Shown here piece by piece: positions 32,340 to 40,558 of a DNA stretch of 64,000 nucleotides. Every line of letters begins with the position of its first letter. Position 1 is the first letter of the stretch. Source of the DNA: Cumulibacter soli (GTDB lineage: Bacteria; Actinomycetota; Actinomycetes; Mycobacteriales; Antricoccaceae); contig NZ_SMSG01000005.1 of NCBI RefSeq assembly GCF_004382795.1, positions 248,001 through 312,000 on the forward strand. Reading direction: 5' to 3'. Below the pieces are notes generated by a model, which saw nothing but the letters and a program-made list of their open reading frames with translations, was not told where the DNA came from and ran no database searches. A program made the translations under genes and the position numbers.

Positions 32340-33953
32340 ATGGTGACCGAGACTCGGGCAGAGGCAGGGCCCCCGCATAACAACGCCGACACTCCGGGCA
32401 TCGACGCGGCCGACGATCCCGTCAGCACCGCGCGGCGGTCGCAGACCGACGCCGGTGGGCTCGCCGCAGCGACGTCCACCAAGGGCGCTTGGCCGGCGCT
32501 ATGGGCGCTCGTCATCGGCTTCTTCATGATCCTGGTCGATTCCACCATCGTTTCGGTGGCGACCGACTCGATCATGGTCGGACTGCAGACCGACCTCAAC
32601 AGCGTGGTGTGGGTGACCAGCGCCTACCTGCTCGCGTACGTCGTCCCGCTGCTGGTCAGCGGCCGGCTCGGTGATCAGTTCGGTCCCAAGCGGATTTATC
32701 TCATCGGTCTCGTTGTGTTCACCGTTGCCTCGGCGCTGTGTGGGTTCTCCGGAACTGTCGAGATGCTGATCGCCGCGCGCGTGCTGCAGGGGTTGGGCGC
32801 CGCGCTGATGACGCCGCAGACGATGGCGGTGATCACCCGCACCTTCCCGCCGGAGAAGCGCGGCAAGGCGATGGCGCTGTGGGGTTCGGTGGCCGGCGTG
32901 GCCATGTTGGTCGGTCCACTTGCCGGCGGGGTGCTCACCCAGCAACTCGGCTGGGAGTGGATCTTCTTTATCAATGTGCCCGTTGGCGTGATCGCGTTCA
33001 TCGCCGCGGTGCGACTGGTGCCCAGGTTGCAGACGCACGCGCACCGCTTTGATATCCCTGGAATCCTGCTGAACACGATCGGGCTGTTCGTGCTCACCTT
33101 CGGCCTGCAGGAGGGCCAGAAACACGACTGGGGAACCATCGCCGGACCGATTTCGGTGTGGTCGCTAATCATCACCGGGATCGTGCTGCTCGCGATCTTC
33201 GTGTACTGGCAGTCGGTCAACAAGGCCGAACCGTTGATGAGCCTCGAGCTGTTCCGCGACCGTAACTTCACACTGGCAAATATCGGTATCTGCACCATGG
33301 GGTTCGCCATCACGGGTCTGGCGATTCCGTTAATGCTCTATGCGCAGAAGACGCTGGGGTACGACGTGATCGGCTCAGCGTTGCTGATGGTGCCGATGGC
33401 GGTGCTGTCGATCATCACCGCGCCGATCGTTGGCCAGTGGACCGATCGCGTGCACCCGAGGCTCCTCGCCGGATTCGGGTTCGCCGGGCAGGCGGCTGGC
33501 CTGTGGTGGTTGGGTGCGGTGATGCGCGAGGACGCCACGGTGTGGCAACTCGCGCTCCCGATCGGGCTGCTCGGACTCAGTGGATCATTCATTTGGGCGC
33601 CGCTGTCAGCGACCGCGAACCGGAACCTGCCGATGCGACTCGCGGGCGCTGGATCCGGCGTATACAACATGACTCGGCAGGTCGGCGCCGTCCTCGGCAG
33701 TGCCGCTGTCGGCGTGCTGATGCAGGCGCGGATTTCAGCGCACCTCAGCGGATTGGTCGGTGGTTCAAGCGACTCGTTTAACACGAGCACCGGGGCCCTG
33801 CCGCCTCCGCTGAAGGAGCCGTTCGCGCGGGCGATGGGCGAAAGCCTGTGGCTGCCGGCAGCAGTTCTGCTGATCGGCCTCATCGTCGTGCTTTTCTTCG
33901 AGCGACCGACGCATGCCGGTATGCGCCCAGTGCAACGGGCCAAGGCGCGCTAG
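32340..33953 (+). CDS. MFS drug transporter, DHA2 (EmrB/QacA) family
   Basis: 537 residues from ATG 32340, with TAGGAG 4 nt upstream. A ~55-residue polar N-terminus leads into 14 transmembrane helices. Motif A-like GRLGDQFGPKRIYL and the antiporter motif C region (WGSVAGVAMLVGPLAGGVLT) match the proton-drug antiporters. D in the first helix (FFMILVDSTIVSVA) is the conserved proton-coupling residue of DHA2. It probably exports lipophilic or cationic compounds. It lies downstream of the TetR-controlled gene but after a hairpin, so co-regulation is uncertain. Confidence 0.9.
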   Translation: MVTETRAEAGPPHNNADTPGIDAADDPVSTARRSQTDAGGLAAATSTKGAWPALWALVIGFFMILVDSTIVSVATDSIMVGLQTDLNSVVWVTSAYLLAYVVPLLVSGRLGDQFGPKRIYLIGLVVFTVASALCGFSGTVEMLIAARVLQGLGAALMTPQTMAVITRTFPPEKRGKAMALWGSVAGVAMLVGPLAGGVLTQQLGWEWIFFINVPVGVIAFIAAVRLVPRLQTHAHRFDIPGILLNTIGLFVLTFGLQEGQKHDWGTIAGPISVWSLIITGIVLLAIFVYWQSVNKAEPLMSLELFRDRNFTLANIGICTMGFAITGLAIPLMLYAQKTLGYDVIGSALLMVPMAVLSIITAPIVGQWTDRVHPRLLAGFGFAGQAAGLWWLGAVMREDATVWQLALPIGLLGLSGSFIWAPLSATANRNLPMRLAGAGSGVYNMTRQVGAVLGSAAVGVLMQARISAHLSGLVGGSSDSFNTSTGALPPPLKEPFARAMGESLWLPAAVLLIGLIVVLFFERPTHAGMRPVQRAKAR

Positions 33954-33958
33954 GGAAG

Positions 33959-33993
33959 TCTAGAGCCGCGCGTCTAGAGATAGGCGTCTAGAG
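33959..33993. repeat. Three TCTAGAG units at 14-bp period
   Basis: TCTAGAG begins at 33959, 33973 and 33987. The last unit contains the stop codon of the DUF2332 gene, and the array fills the convergent gap after the MFS gene. Confidence 0.55.
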
Positions 33994-34965
33994 CCAATGA
34001 TGGAACTGGCCGTGCGGTGCTGTGCGGGCGAGCGGCTGGCCATCCAGCGATAGCACGAAGGAGGGCGGACCGTCCCAGCTCGGAATCCGTTCGGCAACGC
34101 CCGGCAGCACCCGATCGGCCTCGTTCGCCAGCCAGCGGACCGGCAGGTCCGCCATCATCGCCTCGAACTCGATGCGGCGCTCACGCTGGAAGTACGCGAG
34201 TACGACGGTATGCATGACCACGACCGTGGCATCCTGCGGCGCCCGCGCGATGAGCGACGGGAGCTGCTCGATCGCGTCGCCTCGTACCCGCACGACGTCT
34301 TCAGCGGCAGCCATCTGTAGGGCGCTCGCCAGCCGGCGCTCGCGGGTTGCCTGTCCTGGCCAGACGAGCGAACGCAGCCACTTCGCGTCGTCCGGATCGC
34401 TCGGATTCAGCGGATTCAGGTCGATCCCGGCGCGCCACACGACATTCGGAAGTTCGTATGGCACCGGCGAACGCCCGGTCACGGCGCACTCGATCACGGC
34501 CACGTCGTCCTGGCCGCGAGCGACGGTGCTGCCGTCCTCGAGCGACCAGCGGTATCCGTAGCGGTCCGGAAACAGGCAGAGTCCGGCTGACATGCCGACC
34601 TCGATGAGCGCGATCTTTTCGCCGAGGCTCGACAGCACCGGAGCAAGGTTGGCGCAGCGTCCGGGCTCGTTGGTTTGGGTATCACGGGCGAGGACGACGG
34701 CGCGTATTTCCGGCCAATGTTGCTGGACCCAGGCGAGGAAGTCCGCCCCGGGAGCCGTGGGCCCCTCCAGGTAGCGCAGGGTCGCCAGGAACACGTTCGG
34801 TTGCCGCTTCTTGCCGGGCAGCGAGTCCAACAGTGGCCAGATGTCTTCGGTCTGGGCGATCCAGGTGCTCAGTTGTTGCCAGGTTGGTGAGGACGCGGTC
34901 TCCGTCGCGAACCAGCGATAGAGATCCGGGATCGAGGTATCGGAGTAGAAATGGCCGCCAGTCAT
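33988..34965 (-). CDS. DUF2332 family protein
   Basis: 325 residues from ATG 34965. The family signature is seen around ANLAPVLSSLGEKIALIEVGMSAG with LFPDRYGYRW, followed by GIDLNPLNPSDPDDAKWLRSLVWPGQ and VVVMHTVVLAYF. DUF2332 proteins resemble class-I SAM-dependent methyltransferases (IEVGMSAGL as a glycine-rich loop), but no activity is established here. A GAGAAT element 6 nt upstream suggests leaderless transcription. Confidence 0.85.
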   Translation of the reverse strand: MTGGHFYSDTSIPDLYRWFATETASSPTWQQLSTWIAQTEDIWPLLDSLPGKKRQPNVFLATLRYLEGPTAPGADFLAWVQQHWPEIRAVVLARDTQTNEPGRCANLAPVLSSLGEKIALIEVGMSAGLCLFPDRYGYRWSLEDGSTVARGQDDVAVIECAVTGRSPVPYELPNVVWRAGIDLNPLNPSDPDDAKWLRSLVWPGQATRERRLASALQMAAAEDVVRVRGDAIEQLPSLIARAPQDATVVVMHTVVLAYFQRERRIEFEAMMADLPVRWLANEADRVLPGVAERIPSWDGPPSFVLSLDGQPLARTAPHGQFHHWL

Positions 34966-34971
34966 GTGGGC

Positions 34972-34977
34972 ATTCTC
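34972..34977 (-). promoter_or_regulatory. -10-like element of leaderless promoter
   Basis: GAGAAT on the minus strand, 6 nt before ATG 34965. Confidence 0.35.
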
Positions 34978-35095
34978 CCAGCAGTTGTGCGGGCACGATC
35001 TCTGCGGCGTTGATCGCCGCCCGCGGGTCGGTCTGGTCGCGAACAGAAGGTGCGGGATGATCTGTGGTGAGGACCGAGACGAATGAAGGTGGACT

Positions 35096-36433
35096 GTGGC
35101 CGAGGAGGGTTCGGGCGCGCCGGGTCAACGGCGCACAGAACGTTCCCCAACCCAGCGACGAGCGGACTCAGTCGGAATGTTGGTCATCGCCGTGTTGGCG
35201 ATCGGGCTGCTCAGCCTGAACTTGCGCATACCGACCTCGGCGACCGGGCCGCTGCTGCCGACAATCGGCGCCGACACCGGCCATGGCGAAACCGTGCTGT
35301 CCTTGCTGACCACGATCCCACTGATCCTGGTGTTCGTGATCGCGCCCATCACGCCGCGCATCACCGGTCGGTTCGGTCGCTCCCGCGTTATCGGGTTTGT
35401 GCTCGTGCTCGTCATCATCGGCACTCTCGTTCGCTCTGTTCCAGGGGATCTTGGGTTGTTTGCGGGCACGATCATCCTGGGTATCGGGATCGCGCTGGGT
35501 ACGGTGCTCGGACCGGCTGCGGTGGCCGCATCGCGCCGAGCGTGGCGTGGCTGGTTGACGGCGACGTACACGATGACGCTGAGCCTCGGACCGGCATTGG
35601 CCCTCGGGCTGACGATCCCGATGATGACCGGGTTCGGTCTCGAGTGGCGCGGCACGCTACTGCTGTGGGGCCTCGTCGGTGTATTCGGTCTTGCGTTCTG
35701 GATCGCGTATACCCGAATGACGGTGGCTCGCGAGGCGACCGCTGCTGCTGTGGGAGACGGCGTGACGGACGTGGCGAATGTGCCTTGTCCAGTGCCGGAC
35801 GTGGTGGGCGCGGTGGACCCGGTCGCGGGCGTGGAAGACCCGATAGTTCGGGCCGTGCCGGTGGTGCGGGATCCGCGGGTCTGGGGTTTGGCGGTCTACC
35901 TGGGCACGACCTCACTGATCTTCTACGTGTCGTCGACCTGGCTGCCGACCGCGTTCGCGCAGATGGGGCTTGATGCCGACGCTGCCGGCGGGTATACGTC
36001 GCTGATCAGCATCATCGCGATTCCGTGCGCTTTCCTCGCGCCGCTAGCGCTTCGGCGAGGGTGGGGAGCGCTGATCGTTCCGCTAGGTCCGGTCATCGCG
36101 TGCGTCGGCGTCGTACTGCTGTTGGCCGCCGAAGCTGGCGGCGTACTCGGCTCGAGTGTGCTGCTGGGGATCGCGCAGGGCATCTGTCTCGGGGTGTCGT
36201 ACGGGCTGGTGGTCGAGTTCGCGACGTCCCCGGAACACGCGGCGTCGGTGTCGGCGGTGACGTCGACGGTCGGGATTGCGCTTGCTGCCGGTGGGCCGCT
36301 CGCCTTCGGCTTAGGGCTGGAATTGACCGGGTCGTACGTCGTGCCGATGGTCGGCCTGGGGAGCATCGCATTGCTACAGGCGGCTCTGGGGTTGTGGACC
36401 GGCCGCCTCGGTCCCGCACGTCGCGGGCGTTAG
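35096..36433 (+). CDS. MFS transporter, CynX/NimT-like
   Basis: 445 residues from GTG 35096, with AAGGTGG upstream. Twelve hydrophobic segments are visible, beginning MLVIAVLAIGLLSLNLRIP and the LRxPTSATGPLLPTI segment that marks the cyanate/nitroimidazole (CynX/NimT) branch. A charged ~60-residue central loop separates the halves (about 220-262, rich in V, A, D and P). The substrate is not predictable. It is followed by an ornithine-cyclodeaminase-like gene on the same strand. Confidence 0.85.
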   Translation: MAEEGSGAPGQRRTERSPTQRRADSVGMLVIAVLAIGLLSLNLRIPTSATGPLLPTIGADTGHGETVLSLLTTIPLILVFVIAPITPRITGRFGRSRVIGFVLVLVIIGTLVRSVPGDLGLFAGTIILGIGIALGTVLGPAAVAASRRAWRGWLTATYTMTLSLGPALALGLTIPMMTGFGLEWRGTLLLWGLVGVFGLAFWIAYTRMTVAREATAAAVGDGVTDVANVPCPVPDVVGAVDPVAGVEDPIVRAVPVVRDPRVWGLAVYLGTTSLIFYVSSTWLPTAFAQMGLDADAAGGYTSLISIIAIPCAFLAPLALRRGWGALIVPLGPVIACVGVVLLLAAEAGGVLGSSVLLGIAQGICLGVSYGLVVEFATSPEHAASVSAVTSTVGIALAAGGPLAFGLGLELTGSYVVPMVGLGSIALLQAALGLWTGRLGPARRGR

Positions 36434-36480
36434 GCCTCGCTCGTCGCTAGCGGTGAAGGCTGGTGTCGCGATGAGTCGTC

Positions 36481-36508
36481 GGTTTCCTCGAATCGGTTTC
36501 CTCGAATC
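36481..36508. repeat. Tandem 14-bp duplication
   Basis: GGTTTCCTCGAATC occurs twice head to tail (36481-36494, 36495-36508), about 30 nt before the next start codon. Confidence 0.6.
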
Positions 36509-36536
36509 GGGTCCTCCGTCTGGGAGCATTATTGTT

Positions 36537-37421
36537 ATGGCCCGATTGCTCACAGACGATGATGTCGAACCTGTCCTGACTCCTGCGTTGGCCTTGGATG
36601 CAGTCCGCGGGGTCCTGCGTGATCACGCGGCCGGCCGGGCCAGCGGCGGACCCCGTGTGTCTGCCGACCTGGGTGCCGGCGAACTCACCTTCACCGCGGG
36701 TGCGACCGCCGAGGTGTACGGCTACCGAAGTTATGACAGCCTCGGACCGGGCAAGGTCGATCAGATCGTCGCGTGCCTGGATCGTCGTACCCGTCGGGTG
36801 AAGTACGTACATGTCGGCAGTCTCGTCGGGATACCGCGGACTGGCGCAATCGGTGGTGTCGCAGTCGATGCGATGGCTGCGACCGATGCGCACGTACTGG
36901 CGGTGCTCGGCTCCGGAGTGCAGGCCTATTGGCAGGTGTGGGCGATCAACGCGGTGCGGCCGCTGAGCGAGGTCCGCGTGTACTCGCCACGAATGGATCG
37001 GCGCGCAGGCTTCGAATCGCGGGTGCGCGAACGTATCGGTGCTCCGATCACCGCGGTGGATTCGGCCCGTGCTGCTGTCGATGGCGCTCAGATCGTAGTG
37101 CTGGCCACGGACGCCACGGAACCGGTTATCGACACGTCCTGGCTGGCAGATGGCGCTCACGTGAACGCGCTCGGGCGTAAGCGGCCCGGTGCCGCCGAGT
37201 ATGACCCACAGCTACTGGAGCAGTCTTTCATCACGGCGGACTCGGTGGCCCAATTGACGGAGTTGACCGGAGTGTCGGCACCGATTGATCCGCTCGGGCT
37301 CCATCTGGAGCCTGACGGCGACCGGCTGCACGGCAAGCGGCTCACCCTGTTTCAGTCGTGTGGTCTCGCCGGTACGGAGGTAGCGATGCTGAACGCATTA
37401 GGTGACGCCCTCGGCTCCTAG
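36537..37421 (+). CDS. Ornithine cyclodeaminase / mu-crystallin family protein
   Basis: 294 residues from ATG 36537 (MARLLTDDDVEPVLTPALAL); a start at 36453 would span the tandem 14-mers and add no family sequence. The Rossmann motif is VLAVLGSGVQAYWQVWAI; classical members have GxGxQAxxH, so the His is replaced by W. ADGAHVNALGRKRPGAAEYDP is the typical late loop. Members are ornithine cyclodeaminases, imine reductases or ketimine reductases. The altered QA-x-x-H site makes ornithine deamination doubtful. Confidence 0.82.
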   Translation: MARLLTDDDVEPVLTPALALDAVRGVLRDHAAGRASGGPRVSADLGAGELTFTAGATAEVYGYRSYDSLGPGKVDQIVACLDRRTRRVKYVHVGSLVGIPRTGAIGGVAVDAMAATDAHVLAVLGSGVQAYWQVWAINAVRPLSEVRVYSPRMDRRAGFESRVRERIGAPITAVDSARAAVDGAQIVVLATDATEPVIDTSWLADGAHVNALGRKRPGAAEYDPQLLEQSFITADSVAQLTELTGVSAPIDPLGLHLEPDGDRLHGKRLTLFQSCGLAGTEVAMLNALGDALGS

Positions 37422-37444
37422 AGTGGATGTCGGGAGGTATACCG

Positions 37445-38356
37445 ATGCTGTCCGAGGTGCGCAACAGGTTGCGGGACGCGATGCGGGCGCGTATCGCCGG
37501 CGAGAATGCTGATGCGCGCGCAGCAGATATTTGGCTCAAGCCAGGCGAGCGGCGGTTTACCGAGTCCGATCCGATCTGGCGGGTGCACTCGGACGCCGCG
37601 ATGTTTGCTGGCGGAATTAGAGCGTTGCTGCTGCAGTCGCTGCACCCATTGGCGATGGCAGGGGTGGCGGAGCATTCAGGGTTTCGCGGCGATCCGTTCG
37701 GGCGGTTGCAGCGCACCAGCGACTTCATCGCGAAGACTACGTTCGCCGTACGCGAGGATGCCGATCGCGCGATCCGCATCGTGAGAGCTGTGCACAAGCA
37801 CGTGAACGGGATAGCACCAGACGGCCGGGCGTACGACGCGAACGATCCGCACCTACTGCTGTGGGTGCACGTTGCCGAAGTCGAAAGCTTCCTGGTCTCT
37901 TATCAACGATTCGGCGCTGGCCGGCTTGATGCCGATGAGGCTGACGAATATGTCGCGCAAACAGGCGTCGCGGCCGAAGCCCTCGGCGTACGACGCGCGC
38001 CGCGTACCGCCGCCGAACTGGTTGAGGTGCTGGCGTCGTACCGCGGTGAATTGGAGTCGACCCCGGCCGCGCGCGACGTTGCGCGGTTTCTGATGCTGCA
38101 GGCGCCAGTGCCAATACCGGCGCGGCCTGGGTACATGCTGCTGGCAGGTGCTGCGGCATCGAGTCTGCCGCGCTGGGCGCTGTCGATGCTCGCTATACCC
38201 CGGTTCCCGCTCATCACACCGACCGCGGGGTACCTCGCGGGTGGCGCGATGGTGCGGACGATCCGGTGGATCATGCAAGCCCCACCACGGGACGATGCGT
38301 CCGCGACACTTGCCGAAGCTCGTGCTCCGCGGCCAGGCGCGCACCGTAGCGCCTGA
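37445..38356 (+). CDS. DUF2236 / MpaB-like oxygenase family protein
   Basis: 303 residues from ATG 37445, with GGGAGG 8 nt upstream. The family pattern is WRVHSDAAMFAGGIRALLLQSLHPLAMAGV near the N-terminus, the HxxV region (VRAVHKHVNG), and DPHLLLWVHVAEVESFL. These match the latex-clearing/MpaB oxygenase fold, where histidines bind haem b. It may oxidise an isoprenoid or other hydrophobic compound. The exact substrate is unknown. Confidence 0.85.
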   Translation: MLSEVRNRLRDAMRARIAGENADARAADIWLKPGERRFTESDPIWRVHSDAAMFAGGIRALLLQSLHPLAMAGVAEHSGFRGDPFGRLQRTSDFIAKTTFAVREDADRAIRIVRAVHKHVNGIAPDGRAYDANDPHLLLWVHVAEVESFLVSYQRFGAGRLDADEADEYVAQTGVAAEALGVRRAPRTAAELVEVLASYRGELESTPAARDVARFLMLQAPVPIPARPGYMLLAGAAASSLPRWALSMLAIPRFPLITPTAGYLAGGAMVRTIRWIMQAPPRDDASATLAEARAPRPGAHRSA

Positions 38357-38537
38357 TCGGTGTAGCCAGACCGGTCACGTGAACGGGCGCGTAACAGCAG
38401 CGTAAGTCCACGACGAGACAGTCGAATCGCTGTTTCGTGGCTGGCTGAGGAGGGCTACGCTCGTCGAGCACAGTTGCGTAGTAACGCTGCGGAGTCGCGT
38501 CGAGGGTTGGCGCGCCGACGAAAGGAACCAGCCACCT

Positions 38538-39128
38538 ATGATCCAGCTCGGCATCCTGCTCATCATCCTCGGCTTCGGGTCGCTGATCCTCGAAACCATG
38601 GATATGGAGTTCCGGATTCTATCGTGGGCGACTGATATGCAGCCCGGAATCGGAATTGTGGTCGGCATCGTCGGCGTCGCGATCATCGGCGTCGCAATCT
38701 ATCTGCAGCAGAAGAAAAAGGGCGACCAGACGTCCGGTAGCACAGGCTTTGGCGCGCAACCTCAGCCGGGATTTGGTGATCAGCAGAACTCAGCGCAGGC
38801 CGGTCTCGGTGGCCAGCAGCCCCAGTTTGGACAGCCGCAGCAGCCGCAAGCCCAATTCGGCCAGGCGCCGGCTCAGCCGCAGGGTGCGTCAGGTCAGACA
38901 GGTGTGCCGGGTCAGCCGGGTGCGCCGGTCTCGGGTCAGCCTGGCCAGCCGCAGCAGTGGGCGCCAGGTCAGTCCGCGCCAGGGTCCGCGGCGCCCGGTC
39001 AGGCGGGCGCTGGACCGTCGGCACCGGGTCACATGCCGGGTCAGTCGGGGCCGTCAGCCGCACCGCAGGGTCCGACCGCACCGGGGCAGCCGCAAGCAGG
39101 GCCTGGATTCGGCGCTCCGCAGAACTAA
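38538..39128 (+). CDS. Membrane-anchored Gln/Gly/Pro-rich protein
   Basis: 196 residues from ATG 38538, with GAAAGGAA upstream. Two hydrophobic segments (MIQLGILLIILGFGSLILE, GIGIVVGIVGVAIIGVAIYL) are followed by KKKG and ~125 residues almost wholly Q, G, P, A and S with QPQ, GQPG and APG repeats. The tail is probably disordered and cytoplasmic, given the basic residues after helix 2. No function is assigned. Codon-level repetition in the tail makes it prone to length change. Confidence 0.75.
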   Translation: MIQLGILLIILGFGSLILETMDMEFRILSWATDMQPGIGIVVGIVGVAIIGVAIYLQQKKKGDQTSGSTGFGAQPQPGFGDQQNSAQAGLGGQQPQFGQPQQPQAQFGQAPAQPQGASGQTGVPGQPGAPVSGQPGQPQQWAPGQSAPGSAAPGQAGAGPSAPGHMPGQSGPSAAPQGPTAPGQPQAGPGFGAPQN

Positions 39129-39132
39129 ATCG

Positions 39133-39750
39133 CTACTCGAACGGTGTGGGGTCTCCCGCGCCCACGCGGCGTAGTTCGGGTTCGTCGCCGGTGAAGTCCA
39201 CGACGGTGGTGGGCGTGAAACCGGATTCGCCCTCGATCACGGCGTCCAGCACGTGATCAAGTTCGTCCTTGATCTCCCAACCCATCAGTAGTGGCGAGTC
39301 ATGCTCGGGCAGTAGGAGCGTGCTGGACACGATCGGCGTGCCGAGTTCCTGGCACAACGCCTGCGCGACCTTATGGTCGGGGATGCGGACGCCGACCGTC
39401 TTCTTCTTGGCGTTCTGCATGACGCGTGGAGTTTCATGGCTGGCCTTCATTATGAACGTGTACGGGCCAGGCGTTGCGTTCTTGAGTACTCGGAACAGCG
39501 AGTTGTCGAACATGACGTATTCGTTCATCTGCGAGAAGTCACGGCAGACGAGGGTGAAGTCGTGCTTACTGTCTAGCTTTCGGATGTCGCGAATCCGCTG
39601 CAGCGCGTCCTTATTGGCCAACGAGCAGCCCAGCGCGTAACAGGAGTCAGTGGGGTATGCGATCAGGCCACCGTCCCGGATGATGTTCGCTGCCTTCTCG
39701 ATCAGGCGAGGCTGCGGGTCAATGGGGTGGATGTCGATGTAGGTGGCCAT
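39133..39750 (-). CDS. YciO/Sua5/YrdC-family L-threonylcarbamoyladenylate synthase-like protein
   Basis: 205 residues from ATG 39750. The YrdC double-stranded RNA-binding fold is indicated by DGGLIAYPTDSCYALGCSL, FTLVCRDFSQMNEY, PGPYTFIMKAS and KKKTVGVRIPDH. The insertion of KKTVGVRIP and absence of the Sua5 C-terminal domain fit the YciO subgroup. YciO can form threonylcarbamoyl-AMP weakly; a role in tRNA t6A modification is possible but a second Sua5/TsaC gene is usual. The ATG has GATAAT 6 nt upstream. Confidence 0.87.
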   Translation of the reverse strand: MATYIDIHPIDPQPRLIEKAANIIRDGGLIAYPTDSCYALGCSLANKDALQRIRDIRKLDSKHDFTLVCRDFSQMNEYVMFDNSLFRVLKNATPGPYTFIMKASHETPRVMQNAKKKTVGVRIPDHKVAQALCQELGTPIVSSTLLLPEHDSPLLMGWEIKDELDHVLDAVIEGESGFTPTTVVDFTGDEPELRRVGAGDPTPFE

Positions 39751-39756
39751 GCGCCG

Positions 39757-39762
39757 ATTATC
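39757..39762 (-). promoter_or_regulatory. -10 element of leaderless promoter
   Basis: GATAAT on the minus strand, 6 nt before ATG 39750. Confidence 0.45.
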
Positions 39763-39783
39763 CACCGCGGGGCAAGTGTCGGG

Positions 39784-40464
39784 TCACCCGACCGAGTGGC
39801 GGGGGTGGTCGACTCCTTTGAGCCGGGCGCGCCGGTGCGCGACGCCGTACGCGAGCAAGCCTTGACCGACCAGATAGGTGAGCATGATCCAGAAGTCGGC
39901 CATCGGCAGTGAGATATCCGTCGCGAACGCGCCAACGGCGATGAGTCCGTCGGAGAGGAGAAACAGCGCGCCGCCTGCGGTCGTCATGCCGTTGAACCCA
40001 CTGGCCAGCACTGCCATGGTCCCGAGCGCGGCGCCGTAGATCAACACCGGCACAAGAAGGTTCCCGGCGTGCGGGGCGCAGAAATAGACGAGTACGCCGA
40101 TCGCTGCCGCGTAGGCCAGCAGCCACGGAGAGCGGAGGTAGGAGTCCCGCCAGTGTGGAAGGAACGACGCGATATAGGCGATCTGCGCGAAAAGGAACGC
40201 AGCCACCATGACGAGGAAGGCAGGGTCGCCGGTGAAGAAGTCAGGAAGGGCGTCACCGAGCCAGGAGAAGAACAACGCGACCAGCACGAACCGGGTGCGG
40301 CGCCCACTCGGCGGCCGCTGCGCTAGGAAAGCGACGACGAGCAGCGGCATCGCTACCCACTGGGTGACCTGAGCCAGGTCGGCGGCGTCGGCGAGTTGGG
40401 CGATGAGGTGGGTGACGACGAGCGCGCCGTACAACGCGGCCGCCCACACCCGAAACCTGTCCAT
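39784..40464 (-). CDS. Lysoplasmalogenase family (YhhN/TMEM86) membrane protein
   Basis: 226 residues from ATG 40464. About eight hydrophobic helices carry the YhhN pattern: LVALFFSWLGDALPDF, FLVMVAAFLFAQIAYIASFL, and LFLLSDGLIAVGAF. Eukaryotic TMEM86 hydrolyses the vinyl-ether bond of lysoplasmalogens; bacterial homologues are mostly untested. A TATTGT element 6 nt upstream points to leaderless transcription. Confidence 0.85.
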   Translation of the reverse strand: MDRFRVWAAALYGALVVTHLIAQLADAADLAQVTQWVAMPLLVVAFLAQRPPSGRRTRFVLVALFFSWLGDALPDFFTGDPAFLVMVAAFLFAQIAYIASFLPHWRDSYLRSPWLLAYAAAIGVLVYFCAPHAGNLLVPVLIYGAALGTMAVLASGFNGMTTAGGALFLLSDGLIAVGAFATDISLPMADFWIMLTYLVGQGLLAYGVAHRRARLKGVDHPRHSVG

Positions 40465-40470
40465 CGCCCG

Positions 40471-40476
40471 ACAATA
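40471..40476 (-). promoter_or_regulatory. -10 element of leaderless promoter
   Basis: TATTGT on the minus strand, 6 nt before ATG 40464. Confidence 0.45.
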
Positions 40477-40558
40477 ACGCCGCGCTGCGTCGGCGCTACC
40501 GGTGTATCTACCCGGGTTGGCGATTCTGAACCGCCGGACTGGCGCGCGTGGGAGCTCG

